Shown: in pieces, positions 1-12,293 of the stretch
Layout: every line of letters starts with the position of its first letter
Position numbering within the stretch: position 1 is the stretch's first letter
Assembly: GCA_022661535.1 (NCBI GenBank)
Contig: JAKULF010000001.1
Coordinates: forward strand, 1,674,001-1,738,000
Direction: 5' to 3'
DNA length: 64,000 nt
From: Eutypa lata
Lineage: Eukaryota; Ascomycota; Sordariomycetes; Xylariales; Diatrypaceae
Notes under the pieces: generated by a model
Databases searched by the model: none
Told to the model about the DNA's origin: nothing
Seen by the model: only the letters and a program-made list of their open reading frames with translations
Program-made: the position numbers and the translations under genes

Positions 1-397
1 TCACAGCACATAACCCTAAGATACCGCGACTGGGTATTGCGCATAAAGTCGCTTCACGATCAATCGATGTCAGTCTTTGTCATAAATCTGTTACAGCTCC
101 ACTATAAAAGGATAATGCAAATTGACTTTCTCCTAGGCAGACATCAAGAATGATGTCAAAATTGTTTGCGGGATAGCAGAGACATTTAGCAATTACCACC
201 CCACTCACTCGTAAGTTCTGGTGGCCTACCTAACTAGATGAGTGTAATGACAGTTAGCTAACCACGAACTCAGAGTCGCCGTTCTAGCAATTGCTCTCGC
301 CGGGGACCGCTTTACCCACCGTCGGGAGCAGGAAGCACTCTTAGATATCTTGGTAAAAACGGAGAAGAAATGTGCTTGGTCTACTCAGTCAATGTAA
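1..397 (+). CDS. C-terminal part of ARCA-like fungal transcription factor (Fungal_trans_2), cut by window edge
   Basis: Three exons can be joined in one frame: 1-68, 137-210 and 274-397, with introns 69-136 and 211-273, ending at TAA 395-397. The joined frame reads a segment of the type NPKIPRLG, then DIKNDVKIVCGIAE, then AGDRFTHRREQEALLDIL, ending CAWSTQSM. This is the usual C-terminal end of ARCA-like Zn2Cys6 regulators, where a GDRFTxRREQ stretch follows the long helical Fungal_trans_2 domain. The N-terminal DNA-binding part lies to the left of the window. The gene converges on the P450 reductase, whose stop is at 720. Family membership is well supported by the GDRFT..RREQEALL signature. 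The first intron has the less usual GTCAGT donor, so that junction is less certain. Confidence 0.72.
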
Positions 398-719
398 GCT
401 TCCTAGTGTGAAACACGCCCCTTTTCTATTGGTTCATTGGGTAGGGATATTTTATAGGTCTATGCATGCATGTTCATACTAACTTCTCATTAGTCAACAT
501 CATCTAAGAGAGATATGGGGCTGGTCTCTTACCCAGTTAAGAGTGGACATGAAAGAGAATCAGACAGACATTACTTATTAGCATATTCAAGTATCATAGC
601 GGGATATTCTGTATCCTATGGGGATATCCTGTCCCTTGTCAGTCTACTTGTCTCATAAAATTGCTTCGATGTAAGTATCTACCTCTAAGTGTTGTATTAT
701 GCCGAGTCAAGGTCATGTA
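398..719. other. Intergenic, convergent 3' ends
   Basis: About 320 bases between the end of the ARCA-like regulator and the end of the reductase gene. I see no gene, RNA or repeat in it; it should hold the two 3' UTRs. Confidence 0.6.
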
Positions 720-2939
720 TTAGCCCCATACATCTTCCTGCCACTTCCTCGTCCGCTTCATATGCCCACTCCACTCTAAAGCCTCATCCTCTTTCCATTC
801 CCTCTGGTTTCCTAGAACCTCACAAATAGACTTTCCAACCTCCCTTGCCATGCTTGCTCTTCCGCAAATGTATACACTCGCATCATTTCCAACCATCTCT
901 GAAACTTCAGTCCCTAGCTCACGCACTCTATCTTGGACATACGCCCTTGGTGTTTCGTGCATGCGAGAGAACGCAGTGACGATGTGCAAACTATCCTCCA
1001 GCACACTTGACGCCTGTTCTAATTCTTCGCGATATATGTAGTCCTCATCAGGCCGTCGACAACCAAAGATAAGCAGCATCTTACCCACTGGCTTGCCAAT
1101 CGATCGAAGACGGGCGCGCTCCATGATAAATGCGCGGAAAGGAGCGAGTCCTGTCCCCGCTGCAATCATGATTAGAGGGCATGATGACAGGGCAGGAAGC
1201 TTGAACTTCGACCGACGAACGTGTGCGTGGACCAAGCCACCAGCCAGTGTTTCAGCGGGCCCCGAAAGTGCATACGTGAGCTTTGCAGGGCTTTCCGCTG
1301 TTCCTTGGTTACAGTGCGATTCGGAAAGAGATAGTAGATAATTAGTTGCAAGACCAGGGATTGATACTACCGGTGTGCTGCTATTAGTCAACTCGGTGTT
1401 GGCCACGAGTACCGTGATGCTGGGTGAACGTGGTGAGGTAATACTAGAACTGGATATCGAATAGTAACGAGGCTGCATTCGAGGTAATATTTCGACCAAG
1501 TATGACAAGGAGAGGCCCTGCCACGTAGAGTCTTCGCCCACTGCCTTTGATGCCATCTCGAGAAGACTACCCACGGTGATATGTGTCCGAGATAGGAACT
1601 CGGCAAACGTATCTCTATCCTGGCTGAGGCCTAGCAAAAACTCCTTCACAGCAGACGAAGGTGCGAAATTCGCCAATCCGCGGACAGTAGCTCGTGAAAC
1701 AAGTGCGCTAATTTCGAGATAATATCGGAAAAGGGCATCGATGCTGGTAGGCGACGGGATCTTGACTTTGATGGCGGGGTCGAGAGAGGAGATTAGAATT
1801 GGAGTGTCACGTTTTTCCGAGAGTCCAAGAATGGTTACAAGACGATCTATCTCTTGGTCCGGATTGATTGGCCAGACTGCGAGATGGTCGCCTGTCTTAT
1901 AAGTAAGCTCGGGCGTGTTGCTAATATCCAATTCCATGTGGAGACAGTTTCGACTAGAAGACGTGAATAGCTCTCGGGATTGTTTGATTTTTAGAGCTCG
2001 GATCTGAGAGTTGGCACCTGATTTCCCAATGTCTGTTACGTGAACTGGGTGGCCAACGTGTAGGTCTGCCAAGTCTAGGGAGTCATCTTCTGTGACCTTC
2101 AAGGCGGGCTCGTAGCAAGCTTCTAGGCCGCCTTGGCTCTCTATGAACCCGAGTCTTTCACGAAACACATCGCATAAGCTGTCCTTCCAACTTAGAAAGT
2201 CTTCCTCTGTAGTGCCTCGACGTGCATCGGCTTTTCCAACCGGCATGAGGCTCTCAGCACCACCATGTTGTAGCCCCGCGACTACTCGGTCCACGACTCG
2301 ATTGTAGTGTTGATAGTCGCTGTTTCCAAGCCCGAAGGCTGCGTAGCGAAGAGAAGACAGAGAACCGTCTTTCATGTGCGTGAGCCAGTCGCAAAAGAGA
2401 CAGGCATTGTCACTCGGATCTCCTTCCCCATACGTTGCGAGGATAAATATGGCGATTTTCGCACGGGGCAGCAACCTGATAGTATCTGCATCGTAATCGG
2501 ATAGATCTGCTGCCATTGCCTCAAGCTGGAAGCGTCTTGGAAGCTCATGTGCTAGGCTGTTGGCGAACCCCTCAGCTGTTCCAGATTGCGAACCCCAGAA
2601 TATGATGACATCTTTGCCCTGGGTATAATATTAGCAACGTGCTCACTCATTGGTCTGGCCGGGTGTTTGTACTAGTTCCTCTGCTTTCTCAGCTATATTT
2701 CGTGTTGTAGCTTTTCCCGAACCACCATCGACATCAGTCGCCTGTGGTCTTTCGAACCAGAGATGCTGATAGGGGTTCGGTTTGTCCCATGCATAGCCAC
2801 GCAACGCGTACGCGGATAATGCGACGCTTATAGTTGCCAGAGCCAGTGCATCTACGAATGACGAAGGTGCAGCCTGACCCAGGAGCCTCAAGGCATCATC
2901 ACCGTGAAAGAATTTGTGTCTGAAGAGTTGAGACTCCAT
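720..2939 (-). CDS. NADPH-cytochrome P450 reductase (paralogue), two exons
   Basis: Diflavin reductase that passes electrons from NADPH through FAD and FMN to microsomal P450s. Exon 1 is 2673-2939 and exon 2 is 720-2618. The 54-nt intron 2619-2672 is phase 0 and joins EEL to GKDVIIFWGSQSGTAEG, giving about 721 aa. Visible in order: an N-terminal hydrophobic anchor, the FMN site (SQSGTAEG, TYGEGDPSDNA, GLGNSDYQHYN), the FAD-binding RYYSISSSS and GLATNYL, and the NADPH site (GTGLAPFRAF, FGCRRPDEDYIY, YICGRASMAREV). The C-terminal DVWG carries the tryptophan that stacks on FAD. ATG 2939 is the first in-frame ATG before the anchor. Length is slightly above the usual 690-710 aa. Its setting among regulators and transporters suggests a cluster-associated second reductase rather than the housekeeping copy (inference). 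Confidence 0.9.
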
Positions 2940-3574
2940 TATGGATGTGTCTAATACTAGTGTAGGTAGGTGGTTCAATGCATAAGACTATACCTCAAGC
3001 ATCGAAGAAGACTCACAAGTATGAGACTTTCTATAGCTACATTTAGTTGACGTTTTCAAATAACCGTACGAACTCTGCCAATCTATCTATCAATATATCA
3101 AATTCTCAATGCAGCATAAAATCTGAGCTCAGCACCTTAGAAACTGACGTAATGAATTATTGCCCTATAGTTCTCATTGTATGAATCTCCACTTTCCTAA
3201 TCAAGCATCGTCCGGAGAAGATTTCTTCTTTCACCATTCCGGCAGGAGCCGATCTGACCATTCAAAGCTTAAGTAAGTATTTCGTGTGGGAACAAAATAG
3301 AAGGCAGGACTTTGCAAACGAAAACTGGGGCACTATGAGAGCCATCTGCTTCGTACCGCCTTAACCCTTTTGGAGAAAGACCTTTAAGATCTTAGGAGGG
3401 TTAAGCGTTCAGGAGAGTATCGTTTCGTGGGATATCACAGACTTTAAGTACAATGTGGCTCTGTATCAACCCCTAGTCTGGAAAGTTGAAATCATTAAAT
3501 TGCAACCTCTTACAACACACCCATCAACAATAGGTATGTGCAGGAACACATGTAGCATAAGAATATATCTCTTG
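2940..3574. promoter_or_regulatory. Intergenic: promoter side of the reductase
   Basis: 635 bases upstream of the reductase start and downstream of the minus-strand regulator. No coding frame with recognisable similarity was seen. It should carry the reductase promoter; I cannot point to a specific operator. Confidence 0.4.
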
Positions 3575-5153
3575 TTAAGCTAAGAGATCATTGCGAGATA
3601 CGTTCATATGATGAGATCTCTCCTCCCATTGCGCCGTAAGTTCTTCAACGATGCGTGCCGTCCGCCAACCCGATCTCATCCCAAAATTATTCAGAAACTT
3701 GACTACATCGTCCTGCTCTCTCTTGATTTTAAAATATGACCCGCCTAAAGAGATTATGCAAGTTAGAGATGAGCTCATGGTTGCACCAGCACGTGCTCAT
3801 GGCGGCCTGCAGCGACAGTGATCGGGCTTGACTTACATGCTTGCAGCGTATGGGAAGCTGTGAAACTCGCATTTATCACTGATGGGTTGCTAATAGCAAG
3901 CCCAACTAGCAGCCGTAGATTCTTAAGAACTTCTTCCTACAGGTCATTAGAACCTTTTAATGCTGAAGTTATACTTGATCGGGTAATAGATACTCACATC
4001 TGCATCTCTCCTTTCTAACAATGTGTTGAGCGACGGCTTACAAAGATGAGGATTGAAGATCGCAAGGAGAATTCTGGCAAGAAAGTAATGCTGGTATGCC
4101 GCAACTGTAGCACACACCTGTTAATCTTTTTCAGGAATATGAAACCCCTTCAACCGTTTCGACACTCACTATAAGCTGGACGTGTCACCCAAATAACAGG
4201 AAACGCGGAGTCGCCGGCGGCTCCATCTTTGTTTTGATCTCCGAGGTTATCCACCCAAAAAGGAGTGGAGTCAGCCGACATAGACATATGCCACCGATTG
4301 GCGTCGTCGTTCAGTCGCATCCAATCATCGATATTCAATGTCGTAGACGTAGTCCGAACCGTTCCTGACCCAAAGGCATACGCTAAGAGTTGCCCACATA
4401 TGAAAACGGCTCTGTTGGCCAAAGCCTCAGCAGTGTTATTGATAAATGAGCTGGACTGTTTGTAGTGATCAAGTCCGATGTACAGGGGTTGAGACTTCGT
4501 GAGAGAAACGTAAATATCTTGCCGAAGCACGACCCAACTGGCTGCTTCTCCGAGACCACCTGTGGCTGCTAGACTGGAAGCTGTGTTCAATAACCGCGCA
4601 CTGCCATACAAGTGAGTCCCTAGATCAGTATCTGGACATGAGTCAGTGGAAAGCTTAGTCTAAATTTGTTTTATCACTTCCAAACCTGTTCTTTCCTCAT
4701 AGAGGCGGAGTAGTACGATAGCAGCTAAAACATTCTCGTCGAGAGCTTCTACAGGGCCATCTAGAATAGGGATAAGCATCTGCACAGCCCGACTGTGATA
4801 GTCGGCGGCACGTCCATGGCTAACGCCAGAAACTAACGCGATGAAGCGGGACGAAAACGCAAGTATCCCGTAAGATAGGATCGGAAAACGATATGCACGT
4901 CGGGGAACTTCGAGACCGAAGTGGCATAGCGGATCGCAGATGTCAACCTAGCTTAAGATGTTACCCAGTTGGTATTCCGGGACAGAGTACGCCAGTTACA
5001 AGTTACCCATGAAGATAAGTCTTGCACGTAGTGCATAAAGAGGCGGGCCTCTTCGTCGTCGCCGAATATGAGCGGGATCTTATGCGGGCTGCGTGTGGGG
5101 GGAGTGCAGATCGGAGCAGTCATAATGCTTCCACTAGAATGTCTAAGCAACAT
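3575..5153 (-). CDS. ARCA-like fungal transcription factor without visible Zn2Cys6 domain, six exons
   Basis: Fungal_trans_2-type regulator. Exons fit as 5007-5153, 4686-4947, 4170-4631, 3998-4104, 3837-3936 and 3575-3744, with introns of 59, 54, 65, 61 and 92 nt. All phases agree and give about 415 aa. The product reads DDEEARLFMHYVQDLSSW, DICDPLCHFGLEVPRRAYRFP, ENVLAAIVLLRLYEERT, AASWVVLRQDIYVSLT, AYQHYFLARILLAIFNPHL, LLVGLAISNPS and GWRTARIVEELTAQW, which follows the family in order. No C-x2-C...C-x2-C cluster was found in this frame or in the next kilobase upstream, so the protein may lack DNA binding, or a distant first exon was missed. It may be a dominant or co-regulator relative of the regulator at 1-397 (inference). 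Confidence 0.72.
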
Positions 5154-6472
5154 TGATCAGTAAAGGAATGATGTCACCAAGCCTACTTGTTTTCTTCTTC
5201 ATTTGTTCCACTGGATCCGCACGTGGAGACAGGGAGCAAAGAGGGCATCGGGCAGGCCCAGGCTTGACCCGGGGTGCTTTGGTCGGACATCTTAAGTCAA
5301 GCTTCGGATCGGGCCGTCTAGTTGAGTACGAATGAGATACCGGGAGGGTTTCCGTTCGTGGAAAGCAATCCTCTTCATTAGGTTGAATACTCCTTAGGTA
5401 AATACTTAGAGTCTAAAGTCTCCGACATCATACTACATACTCCACCTATCAAGTTTCAATCCTTTGTCGAATAATAGCCGTGATTCGTTCCGTTCGTCCA
5501 TGAGACTTTACGCCCCTCCTGACGTCAAGATGTCTCCACCTCAATGGTAGTATCATCCAATATACTATCCGACATTACACAATGGTAGTATAAGGATGGA
5601 AACTAGTGAAATAAGAAAGAACCTCGTGATTCAGGGGAACGACATTGAGCGGCTATCCGTGGGGGTTCCTGCAGGAAAGAGGGAAATGTTGTTTACTACG
5701 TAGTAGTGTCTGTTCACGTCGCACTCTGTCGATCAATTCAAGCCTCATTACTAGTAAGTTTTGCCTTATGATTGGACGGATGATTCTGTGCCTAGAAATA
5801 GCGTCGGAATCTTTTTCCTAGCTGGATAAAAGAGTAATGTTTCCTGCAACCTAAAGTGGAACCAACCAACAAGAGGTATTACTTCCTATCTACTTCATAA
5901 CCCCCTCCTCTAACTATTAACGAGAGAGAAATATTTACAGGTTTCATTACTACATGGTACCTTCAAACATAACCCTAAGCTCCAAACATGATACTCCCGT
6001 AATATCACCCTCATTCCCCGCATCCCCCCACAATGTACCCCAGAGTTTACCCCAGATAATTAGGACATCAGTTATATCCAATAGGACGCATGTCGATTCC
6101 CCTTAGCCTTGAATATAGGTAGGTCATCGGGAGGGGTCGGGAGGAATCCTTGAAAATTGCTTCGTAGGACCTCGACTGGACCTTTGTCATGTACTGTAGA
6201 GTAGAAACTGCCGAGATGGTCGATCATTCTTGGTCCGTCTATAGCAGGAGTAGTAGGAGTCTTCTATCGGAACTTGGTAGGCCTAGATAGTGACTATCAG
6301 CATTTTTGCTCTATTTAAGGCTACTTATAGCCTTGCCCAACGCTTTCATGCATGTCAAATCTAAGGCAGAGAGTTGCAACCACCTTGATAAACCTCAAGC
6401 ACAGCGACGTCCATATTATGACCGTGTTCATTCCACCCACCTTGCACTTCTCCCAGCCAAAGTGTTCGAGCC
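5154..6472. promoter_or_regulatory. Divergent intergenic region between regulator and transporter
   Basis: About 1.3 kb between two divergently transcribed genes. I searched the minus strand for a missing Zn2Cys6 exon and saw none. No repeat or RNA gene is evident. It must contain both promoters. Confidence 0.4.
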
Positions 6473-8356
6473 ATGTCATCAACATCAATCGACAAGTCCT
6501 CAGATAAGGATGCTACATTGAAGGTCCCTGAAACTGCCGACCATGTCGAAGACGTAAGGATAAGCAGTATCGAGGGAGACTTCGACAACTCCATAGATGA
6601 TACTAAGCCATCGACAGCGGTATGGATGATTGTGTTCACGGTAGCCATGGGCGGCTTTCTTTTCGGTAAGGACTACCAGTCAACGCCCTCAAATGCTTTC
6701 ATGGGGTAGCCAATTTCCTAACCTATGTTGTCCAGGTTATGATACCGGAGTGATTTCCGCCGTACTTGTCAACCTAGGCGAAGATCTTGGCCACCAACTT
6801 AGTTCTAAGGAACAGGAACTCATTACCTCGATAACATCTGGTGGTGCCCTCATCGGGGCGTTGATTGCCGGGCTACCGGCCGATAAGTTTGGCCGCAAGT
6901 TCGGCATCTATGCCGGCTGCTTACTCTTCCTCATTGGAAGTGTCGTACAGGCATCTGCTTATACCGTAGCCCAGATGACAGTAGGCAGATTTATCGTTGG
7001 TCTGGGCGTTGGTTCTGCAGCTATGATTGTCGTAAGTAAACACTAGCCCTTGTGCTTTGCATCCCCTAGGTATGAAAGTTTAGACATCAACGCTAACGTT
7101 CAATCTGTCAGCCCCTTTACATTGGAGAGCTCGCACCCTCGAAATACCGCGGGCGGATGATAGCATTCGACAACCTAAGCGTAACCTTTGGCCAATTAAT
7201 CTCCTACGTCCTCGGTGCCGCCTTGACCAATGCTTCTCATGGTTGGAGATATATGGTTGCAATTGGTGGTGTACCGCCCATTATATTGTCCATATGCCTT
7301 ATGTGGTGTCCGGAAAGTCCCCGTCAGCTACTTATGCACCACAAGGTCGATGTAGCTAGGAAGGCTATTGCCCGCGTGTATCCCGAAGCGAATGAGCACC
7401 AGGTTCAGGCCAAGATCAATCTGATAACATTCGAAGTGGAGCGTGAGATGCACGCGGGGGCTGACAAGTCTTTGTGGTGGCAATTCAAGCAGCTACATTC
7501 CGTGCCTTCCAACCTACGTGCTCTCATTGCGGCATGCACGGTGATGGCTAGTGAGTTTCATCTTATACACTGATACATATCTTATCCGAGTCCTGTAAAG
7601 TACTGACGAAGCTCTAGTCTCGCAATTGGGTGGTTTTAACACGCTTATGTACTATTCCGCGACCTTATTCGGTCTTGTCGGTTTCACCAACCCAACAGCT
7701 GTCTCCATCACAGTGGGCGCTACCAACTTCATCTTCACCTTGGTAAACCTAGTGATTATCGATCGAGTAGGGAGGCGGCTTATACTGCTAGTCACAGTCA
7801 TTGGCATGGTAAGGGAGCCCATTCATCTCCATTTTCTACGTCTAGGTACACAGAGCTAATGGTAGTTACTTATGTATAGTCAATTTCTATGGCCGTAACC
7901 GCCGTAGCGTTCCATTGGATTCCAATATCGAAGGATCTTACACTTGAAAGCTCGACCGTAAACTGGGCCGGCATTCTCGTCTTAGTTGCTATCATCATCT
8001 ACGTCGCATTCTACGCAAGTGGAGTAGCCACCATCGGCTGGGTTGGAACTGAACTGCTTTCTCTTGAAGTACGTGCGCTCGGGACAATGATGAATACTGT
8101 GACTTGTTGGGGCTGCAACATTATCATTGCCTCAACATTCCTATCTATGATGAAGGAAATGACTCCCAGTGGGGCGTTTGGATTTTATGCTGGCATTTGC
8201 TTCTTCGGTTGGATATTTGTGATCTTCTGTTACCCTGAAGTGAAGGGCATCCCCCTTGAGAACATCCGACAGGTGTTTGAAGATGGGTTCGGAGTCCAAA
8301 AGGCGAAAAGACTCCAAGCGGAAGCCAAGCAGGCACGTCAAAGCACCCAGGTGTAG
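6473..8356 (+). CDS. MFS sugar/myo-inositol-type transporter, five exons
   Basis: Twelve-helix plasma-membrane symporter of the sugar porter family. Exons are 6473-6665, 6736-7031, 7112-7550, 7618-7808 and 7880-8356; introns are 70, 80, 67 and 71 nt with GTAAG or GTGAG donors. The frame stays open to TAG and gives about 531 aa. Family signatures seen: GGFLFGYDTGVISA in TM1, ADKFGRKFGIYAGC (loop 2-3), VPLYIGELAPSKYRGRM, WCPESPRQLL, DRVGRRLILL and PEVKGIPLE. The PLYIGELAP/RGRM form and overall length resemble fungal myo-inositol transporters more than hexose transporters; substrate is inference. It sits beside a regulator and a beta-lactamase-fold enzyme, so it could serve uptake in the same pathway. 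Confidence 0.9.
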
Positions 8357-9107
8357 ATTCAACAACCATTACCTATGCCCGACATTTGAGGTCACAAGGG
8401 AACTAGATTCATTACTTTTGAACTGAATTTATTATTCATTTACTGTCATGATGCGTATTATATCATGTGAGGTGCTATACATTTTTGACTTTGAGCATCA
8501 TCACTCCAACCTTGTAAATCCGATGCGGCTATATGTCCCATCTATTTTGAGATCCAGAACTGAAATAAGGATCAGCGATTCACTCAATAGCATGTGATAC
8601 TTAGTGATATCGTTACACAGTGATTCCTACGTTTGTAGCATTGCGCGACCGTAGCGAACGGTAGTGTATATAAGGGGCCAGATGGTGAAGACTATTGCCA
8701 AGGATATGGGTAACTGCTATATCTACCTATGGAGAACTAACGATTTATGTATATATAGAGAATCGTTATAAGCGCGTATAAATATAGGACGGTGTATAGG
8801 ACGGTGTGTAGGACGGTGCAACGATATCTTCCGAATGACTAGGTGAGATTATAGTCTCATGACTAAGCTAGAAACGCGCTTAGGCCGACAGCATGGAAAT
8901 ACACGTGAGATGTATGTATGTTGGAACTAGAGGCTAGGGCTCCTTACCGTTTAAACGCCTACCCAACTCCTCCCAGATTCTCCCTTGCTTATATTTCTCT
9001 GTTCTGAGTTTTCATTTCGAAACTTCATCTCCGCTTCGCATCTGTTTCTCTCTCCTCTCATCACCCCCATATTCATTCCAATTGTTTCGAGACTATCGGT
9101 CTTCAAC
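8357..9107. promoter_or_regulatory. Intergenic; promoter of the beta-lactamase-fold gene
   Basis: About 750 bases. A short direct repeat lies near 8786-8820 (see separate entry), and a pyrimidine-rich stretch with CT runs precedes the ATG at 9108, as is common in fungal core promoters. No gene seen. Confidence 0.45.
8786..8820. repeat. Short tandem repeat, unit TAGGACGGTGTA
   Basis: Three near-identical copies of a 12-base unit based on TAGGACGGTGTA (variants TATAGGACGG, GTAGGACGG) in the promoter-side spacer. Seen directly; function unknown. Confidence 0.7.
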
Positions 9108-10363
9108 ATGGCACAAAACATTGACAAGCTGTACGAAGACGCTATTGCGTCCGGACTACTCCCTGGTATTTCGCTTTTTGCCGGGGATAAAAATGGTAAG
9201 CTCTTCTTCTTCTAAGGATCGTGAGCGCAGCTGACAAGGCCCTAGGCAAAATACTGTACTCAAAGTCGCTCGGCAAAACTGGCGTAAATGAAGCCGATGC
9301 CCAACCTTTTACAGCCTCTACAATATGTGCTGTCGCTTCAATGACTAAGCTCATGACTTCGGTAGCTGTTCTTCAATGCGTAGAGGATGGTACTCTAAAC
9401 CTGGACAGCGATGTGAAACCCATACTCCCAGAGATTGGGAAGTATGGCAGGATAACAGGCTTCGACGATGACAAGAACTCTGCCATTTTCACCCCTGATC
9501 CAACAACCATCACTCTCAGGATGCTCTTATCTCACACATCCGGTCATGAATACGACTGGTTGAACCCCCTCCTTGGGAAGTGGCGGGCTTCGCGTAACGA
9601 GTTCCCCTGGAGCGGTCCGACAGTAGAACACAAGTCCGCTTTACCCCTCGCCTTTACACCGGGAACCGGATTTGCCTACGGCGCAGGACATGATTGGGCT
9701 GGGAGGGCGGTAGAAGCCGCTACTAAATCCAGTCTTCACGATTTCATGCACGCGCGTATCTGGAAGCCCCTAGGGATTGAGAAAGACACCAGCTTCCACA
9801 CCTTCGTTACGGACGACATGAAAAATAGAACAGCCAGCCTCAGCACGCTTAATGAAAAGGGTGAACCGCCGGCTAAGGATGCCTCGGACTTCGATCTCTT
9901 CCGGGGCGGCATCGAGTGTTTCGGTGGGACCGGCGTGTATACTTCGGCAGAGGCGTACTACACTTTCGTGTCTGCGCTCCTCCGCCGTGATCCGAAGCTC
10001 TTGACAGCGACGTCTTATGGTGAGCTCTTCCGCCCACAACTCGATGAACAATGCGAGCAGGCATTGAATGACTACATCGCCCTGTCGCCGGCGCACACGC
10101 AATTTCTAGGCATGCACATCCCCGAGTCAGTCAGGAAGACGTGGAGTTTTGCGGGCTTGGTCGCAAAACAGGGTCAAGAAGGACGATTCAGCCCTGGGAC
10201 CGCCCTTTGGGGTGGAGTCCCGAGTTGTGTATGGATCATTGACAACGAAGCCGGAATATGTGGGGTGGCGATCTGTCAAATCCTTCCTCCTATGCATCCG
10301 TCTATTCTAGCATTGCATGAGCAGTTCCAGAAGGAGGTCTATCAGCACATTGCGGGGAAATGA
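9108..10363 (+). CDS. Beta-lactamase/transpeptidase-fold esterase or acyltransferase (LovD/EstB-like), two exons
   Basis: Serine hydrolase of the class C beta-lactamase fold. Exon 1 is 9108-9195 and exon 2 is 9246-10363; the 50-nt intron ends at CCCTAG and joins GDKN to GKILYSKSLG, giving about 401 aa. The nucleophile motif S-x-x-K is visible as SMTK in VASMTKLMTSVAVLQ. A second motif region LLSHTSGHEY and a tyrosine in FAYGAGHDWAGR follow, and the C-terminal substrate-side motif is LWGGVPSCVWIID. In fungi this family includes the simvastatin-type acyltransferase LovD and related transesterases in biosynthetic clusters, so an acyl-transfer or ester-hydrolysis role fits the cluster-like surroundings (inference). 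No signal peptide is seen. Confidence 0.88.
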
Positions 10364-10739
10364 TTATATCGAATTATTTCATACATATTTAAAAGGTAGC
10401 GATCAGGTTTTGGATTCAGGGGTCAATTCATTCAGGGAGATGCAAGTTGATAACGTTTATGTTCGACAAATCGCCCATTGGCATGCTCTTATAATGTCAA
10501 AATTCGGACGATCCCACTGACTGTAAACATTATTGACACAGAATCAAAACCCTAGAGCGACATGTTAACGAATCCCAATCAAACGTCTAAACCACAGTCC
10601 ATATCCAGCTCCAGGGCAATGCCCTTAGATTCGAACCGCTCCACTGTACCAATCAATACTGCGCTTCAATTTTTCTTGATACTTCAGGCCCCTTTGACAG
10701 CCTCCCCTTTGTGTCTACAGTTTATTGCCAATGTAGAAC
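10364..10739. other. Intergenic between convergent genes
   Basis: About 375 bases shared by two 3' ends. No gene, RNA or repeat recognised. Confidence 0.5.
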
Positions 10740-12293
10740 CTACTTACGTGCAAATCTCCGTTGCACAAACACCCCTGACAATGCGACTAGTTGAACAACA
10801 GCACAGATCGTGAACGCTAGTCCAACACCAATTCCGTTTACCATCGGAGTCACGAAACTCGTTCCACCAGCAGCAAATAAACATCTCGCCAAGTTCAGAC
10901 TTGCGCTTGCTGCAGCACTCTGATCGGAGAAAACGTCGACGAGATAAGTCATAACGACAGACTGCGTAGAAACAGCTGTCCAGCCTGTGATGAAAGTAGA
11001 CACAATAGGGACAGCGATATGAACATGATCGGGATACTGAATGGTCCAGCCAAAGAGAAGGATAGATAAACATTGAATGGTAGAGAAGGCGGGAACAAGT
11101 CGAAGGCGTGCCTTTTCAAGTGGAAAGCGGGTCTCAGGGGTAGCTTTCGAACGACCCGCGTTGTTGCTCATCTCCGTATCCGCTTGCGTCAATGTACTTT
11201 CATATTTAGCTTTGACGCGACGGTACTCGATGTCGAGGATTTTTCCAGTGATCAGTGTGCCAATCATAGAGCCTACTCCATTGGCAATGAAGGTCAGGCC
11301 TATTTGGGTTTCACCAAGACCATAGCTGGTGTTGAATAAAGTAGACATGGCGGTGATGCTCATTTGCCAGACAGCATAGTAGATGGCGAGGAAGACGATA
11401 ATAGGAGCAGCCTGTTTGCTGATAAGGATGCGGAAGGGTCCGGTAATGTCGATGTACTTTCTTGTCCCAGGCGGAGGTAAAGCTCCTTCCGGATCCCACT
11501 TCACCTTAGTGGTCTTTAGGTAGAAGCGCAGAGGATACCTGGCGATGGTGTTCGACGGCATCCCACTTCCGTTTGCAACAATTGACCTCAGGGTTTCTGG
11601 GAGGAGAAGGATCAATAGGAGTAGAAAGACACCGCTGTAGATTGCCAAGAATGAGAAGATGGCCCTCCACCCCAGAGACCCTGCTAGGGCACCTCCGATA
11701 ACTGGGCCGATTGCAACTGGCACAAGTAACCCAGCCTGGAAGATTCCCATGAACCCCCCACGCTCAGCTCGAGTGGTGATATCACCAATCACACCAGATC
11801 CTATCGCGATCGTACTCGCGCTTCCCGTACTCTGCAGACATCTCAGGACAACCAGAGTTGCATAGTTCTTAGTTTGCGACAAGCCGACACAGGCGCCAAG
11901 AAACACAAGGAAGGTACAGCAGTATGCCACTCGGCGCCCCTTGACATCAGATATGGGTCCCCATAGGCTAGGCGCTATACCTTGGAAGATGAGGTACGAT
12001 GTGACTGTGAGGTTGACGAGTTCCACCGAGACGTTGAGGTCGTGCGCTATTGTAGGAAGTGCAGGGAAGTAGATGTTGGATGCGAAACCAGAGACTGTCT
12101 TTATGTTAGCTCGTCAACATGCCACTTCCTTGCACACCTTGCACTTACAAGTTGCTGCAGTAGAAACAATCGTGATAATCAGCGCTTTTTGCCTCTTGCC
12201 GAAGATGCTATAAGGCTCTTCTAGAATCGGTGATGGTGCGGGAGGTGAGTTTGGAATAACTAGAGCTTCTTGCGGCTGATCTCCAGCAGCCAT
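10740..12293 (-). CDS. MFS drug:H+ antiporter, DHA1 type, two exons
   Basis: Export protein of the 12-helix DHA1 group. Exon 1 is 12149-12293 and exon 2 is 10740-12094; the 54-nt intron 12095-12148 has a GTAAGT donor and joins STAAT to FSGFASNIYFPALP, giving about 499 aa. The start MAAGDQPQEAL gives a hydrophilic N-terminus. Signatures: SNIYFPALPTIAHDL before TM1, WGPISDVKGRR in loop 2-3, GVIGDITTRAERGGFMG, and LLPETLRSIVANGSG after TM6, which is characteristic of the Qdr/TPO-like fungal group. A second half follows with a charged central loop (around QADTEMSNNAG). The final codons CGT AAG TAG also read as a good splice donor, so another C-terminal exon cannot be excluded. It lies next to a Zn2Cys6 gene on the same strand, a frequent exporter/regulator pairing. 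Confidence 0.9.

Noticed and set aside
5154..5335. Plus-strand 60-codon frame and minus-strand Cys-containing frame as a missing Zn2Cys6 exon
   Set aside because: Cysteine spacing does not fit C-x2-C-x6-C and no basic KxRCD segment is present.
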